From assembly GCF_001277235.1 (NCBI RefSeq), contig NZ_CP012266.1, positions 2,356,001-2,420,000 of the forward strand: 64,000 bases of DNA, written 5' to 3'. The first letter of the stretch is position 1. Every line of letters starts with the position of its first letter. This DNA is from Cronobacter dublinensis subsp. dublinensis LMG 23823. Lineage in GTDB: Bacteria > Pseudomonadota > Gammaproteobacteria > Enterobacterales > Enterobacteriaceae. Below are positions 63,020 through 64,000 of this stretch, piece after piece. A program made the translations under genes and the position numbers. Below the pieces are notes generated by a model. It saw only the letters and a list, made by a program, of their open reading frames with translations. It searched no databases and was not told where the DNA came from.

Positions 63020-63856
63020 CTAGTTCTCACCCGCGATTTTCGTCCCACACGCCTGACAATATTTCGCCTGCGCGTCATGCGCGCTCCCGCATGACGGACA
63101 GCGTCGCGCCGCGTTGCGCTCCGCAAGCGCGCTGGTCATCTGCGCGGTAATTATGCCGGTCGGGATCGCAATCACCGAATAGCCGATAAGTATTAACAGC
63201 GACGCCACCGCGCGACCGCCCGCCGTATGCGGCGTGATATCGCCATACCCGACCGTCGTTACCGTCACCACGGCCCAGTAAACCGACGTGCCGAGCGTAG
63301 TAAAGCCGCTGGAAGCGCCTTCAATGCCATACATCAGTGCGCCAGCGATGATCATGACGATGGAAATAAACGCATAAAAGACGATGAGCTGGTGACGGGC
63401 GTTAACGATGGCCTGCCAGAGAATGCTTGCAGACGACATCATCCGCAACAGCTTGAGAATACGCAGTACGCGCACCGCGCGCAGCGTCCGCCAGATGAAC
63501 AGATAGTTCATGCCGAGTTCAGGCCAGAGCCACAGCACATAGAGCGGCAACACCGTCGCCAGATCGATAATGCCCCAGAAGCTCAGCGCGTAGCGCGCCG
63601 GATTAGGCCAGACGGCGAGGCGCAGCAGATATTCCAGCGTAAAGACGAACGTAATGCCCATCTCCAGCCAGACGAAAATATGCCATTCCTCGTAGGTAAG
63701 GTGATACTGGGTGCCGATGCCAGATTCGATAAAAACGACGATGACGCTGAACAGCGCGAACAGGCCGCAGAGCGCCTCAAAGCGTCGGCCGCTACGCGTG
63801 CGTTGATCGAAAAGGAAATGGTAAGCGCGTTGACGAAACTCTGTTATCCCTGACAC
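63020..63856 (-). CDS. Voltage-gated K+ channel (KvAP-type) with C-terminal zinc ribbon
   Basis: 278 residues with six membrane segments. S4 has basic residues every third position (Arg123, 126, 129, 132, Lys135, Arg138 in RTLRAVRVLRILKLLR). The pore has the selectivity filter TTVGYGD (200-206). After S6 comes a C-terminal zinc-ribbon-like motif with Cys253, Cys256, Cys267 and Cys270. No RCK domain is present, unlike E. coli Kch (417 residues). GTG start with AGGA four bases before it. Role is potassium flux across the inner membrane, inferred from the filter. Confidence 0.92.
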   Translation of the reverse strand: MSGITEFRQRAYHFLFDQRTRSGRRFEALCGLFALFSVIVVFIESGIGTQYHLTYEEWHIFVWLEMGITFVFTLEYLLRLAVWPNPARYALSFWGIIDLATVLPLYVLWLWPELGMNYLFIWRTLRAVRVLRILKLLRMMSSASILWQAIVNARHQLIVFYAFISIVMIIAGALMYGIEGASSGFTTLGTSVYWAVVTVTTVGYGDITPHTAGGRAVASLLILIGYSVIAIPTGIITAQMTSALAERNAARRCPSCGSAHDAQAKYCQACGTKIAGEN

Positions 63857-63869
63857 GTTGTCCTCGCAG

Positions 63870-63898
63870 AAAAAAGGGCTGGCACCTGCCAGCCCTTG
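63870..63898 (-). terminator. opp operon terminator
   Basis: AAGGGCTGGCA and TGCCAGCCCTT arms around a short loop, then T5 on the minus strand, just after the oppF stop. Confidence 0.85.
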
Positions 63899-63901
63899 CG
63901 A

Positions 63902-64000
63902 TTATAACGGGTCCACCTTCAGGCAGGAAACCGCATGGCGGAAACTGCCTTCCAGCACCGGGCGCGTCTGGGCGCATTCCGGGCCCGCCATCGGGCAGCG
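63902..64000 (-). CDS. oppF: OppF C-terminus, oligopeptide ABC transporter ATPase (cut by window edge)
   Basis: The last 32 codons, ending CAQTRPVLEGSFRHAVSCLKVDPL, match the C-terminal zinc-like/oligopeptide domain of E. coli OppF. The rest lies beyond the window. It is the last gene of the opp operon, as shown by the terminator that follows. Confidence 0.92.
   Translation of the reverse strand, partial: RCPMAGPECAQTRPVLEGSFRHAVSCLKVDPL

Overview
The window is a compact, almost fully coding stretch of an Enterobacterales chromosome, GC-rich overall and with no rRNA, tRNA, CRISPR array or insertion sequence that I can see. Gene order follows the Escherichia coli ycj-psp-sap-fabI-rnb-yci-osmB-pyrF-ribA-acnA-cysB-topA-btuR-trp-ompW-tonB-cls-opp segment, but with accessory inserts. 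High GC, loss of the E. coli puu and pspE genes and an RpfF/RpfR quorum-sensing pair next to rnb together suggest Cronobacter or a close relative. That placement is an inference from protein similarity recalled from memory, not from a search.

Layout. 1-4589 (minus): end of a ycjMNOP sugar phosphorylase/ABC uptake operon, with a promoter and a LacI-family-like operator in front of ycjM. 4822-5522 (minus): a two-gene cassette that looks like a type VI secretion L,D-transpeptidase-fold effector (Tlde1/DUF2778) and its periplasmic immunity protein, lying where E. coli has pspE. 5745-8504: phage-shock operon pspABCD (sigma-54 promoter) and divergent pspF. 8602-13881: sapABCDF peptide/polyamine ABC transporter. 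14002-18157: fabI, yciW, rnb. 18467-21350: rpfR (FI-PAS-GGDEF-EAL) and convergent rpfF, a DSF fatty-acid signalling module. 21563-26700: yciZ, fsaA, an activase and glycyl-radical enzyme of the dehydratase-like (single Cys, GCxE) type, and the DeoR regulator yciT.

26978-36584: osmB, pyrF-yciH, lapAB, pgpB, ribA, acnA, three small proteins (YmiC, YmiA and a YmiA-coupled protein) and cysB. 36773-45536: topA, yciN, sohB, yciK-btuR, rluB with an unusual repeat-bearing basic tail, yciO and rnm. 45613-52390: the complete trp operon with promoter/operator, leader peptide, attenuator, trpE, trpGD, trpCF, trpB, trpA and terminator. 52752-55700: a small basic ORF, ompW, a YkgJ-type cysteine-cluster protein, yciC and yciB. 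55869-60000: a Fur box and FepA-like catecholate siderophore receptor inserted beside yciA and tonB, then yciI. 60083-64000: an orphan 89-residue ORF, a 0.5-kb AT-rich geneless block, yciY, clsA, yciU, a voltage-gated K+ channel of KvAP type with a C-terminal zinc ribbon, and the 3' end of oppF.

Most genes are housekeeping (tryptophan, pyrimidine, riboflavin, fatty acid, cardiolipin and cobalamin metabolism, RNA decay, topology). The accessory biology lies in the effector/immunity cassette, the DSF module, the glycyl-radical enzyme island, the iron receptor and the K+ channel. Each of these sits between genes that are neighbours or near-neighbours in E. coli.
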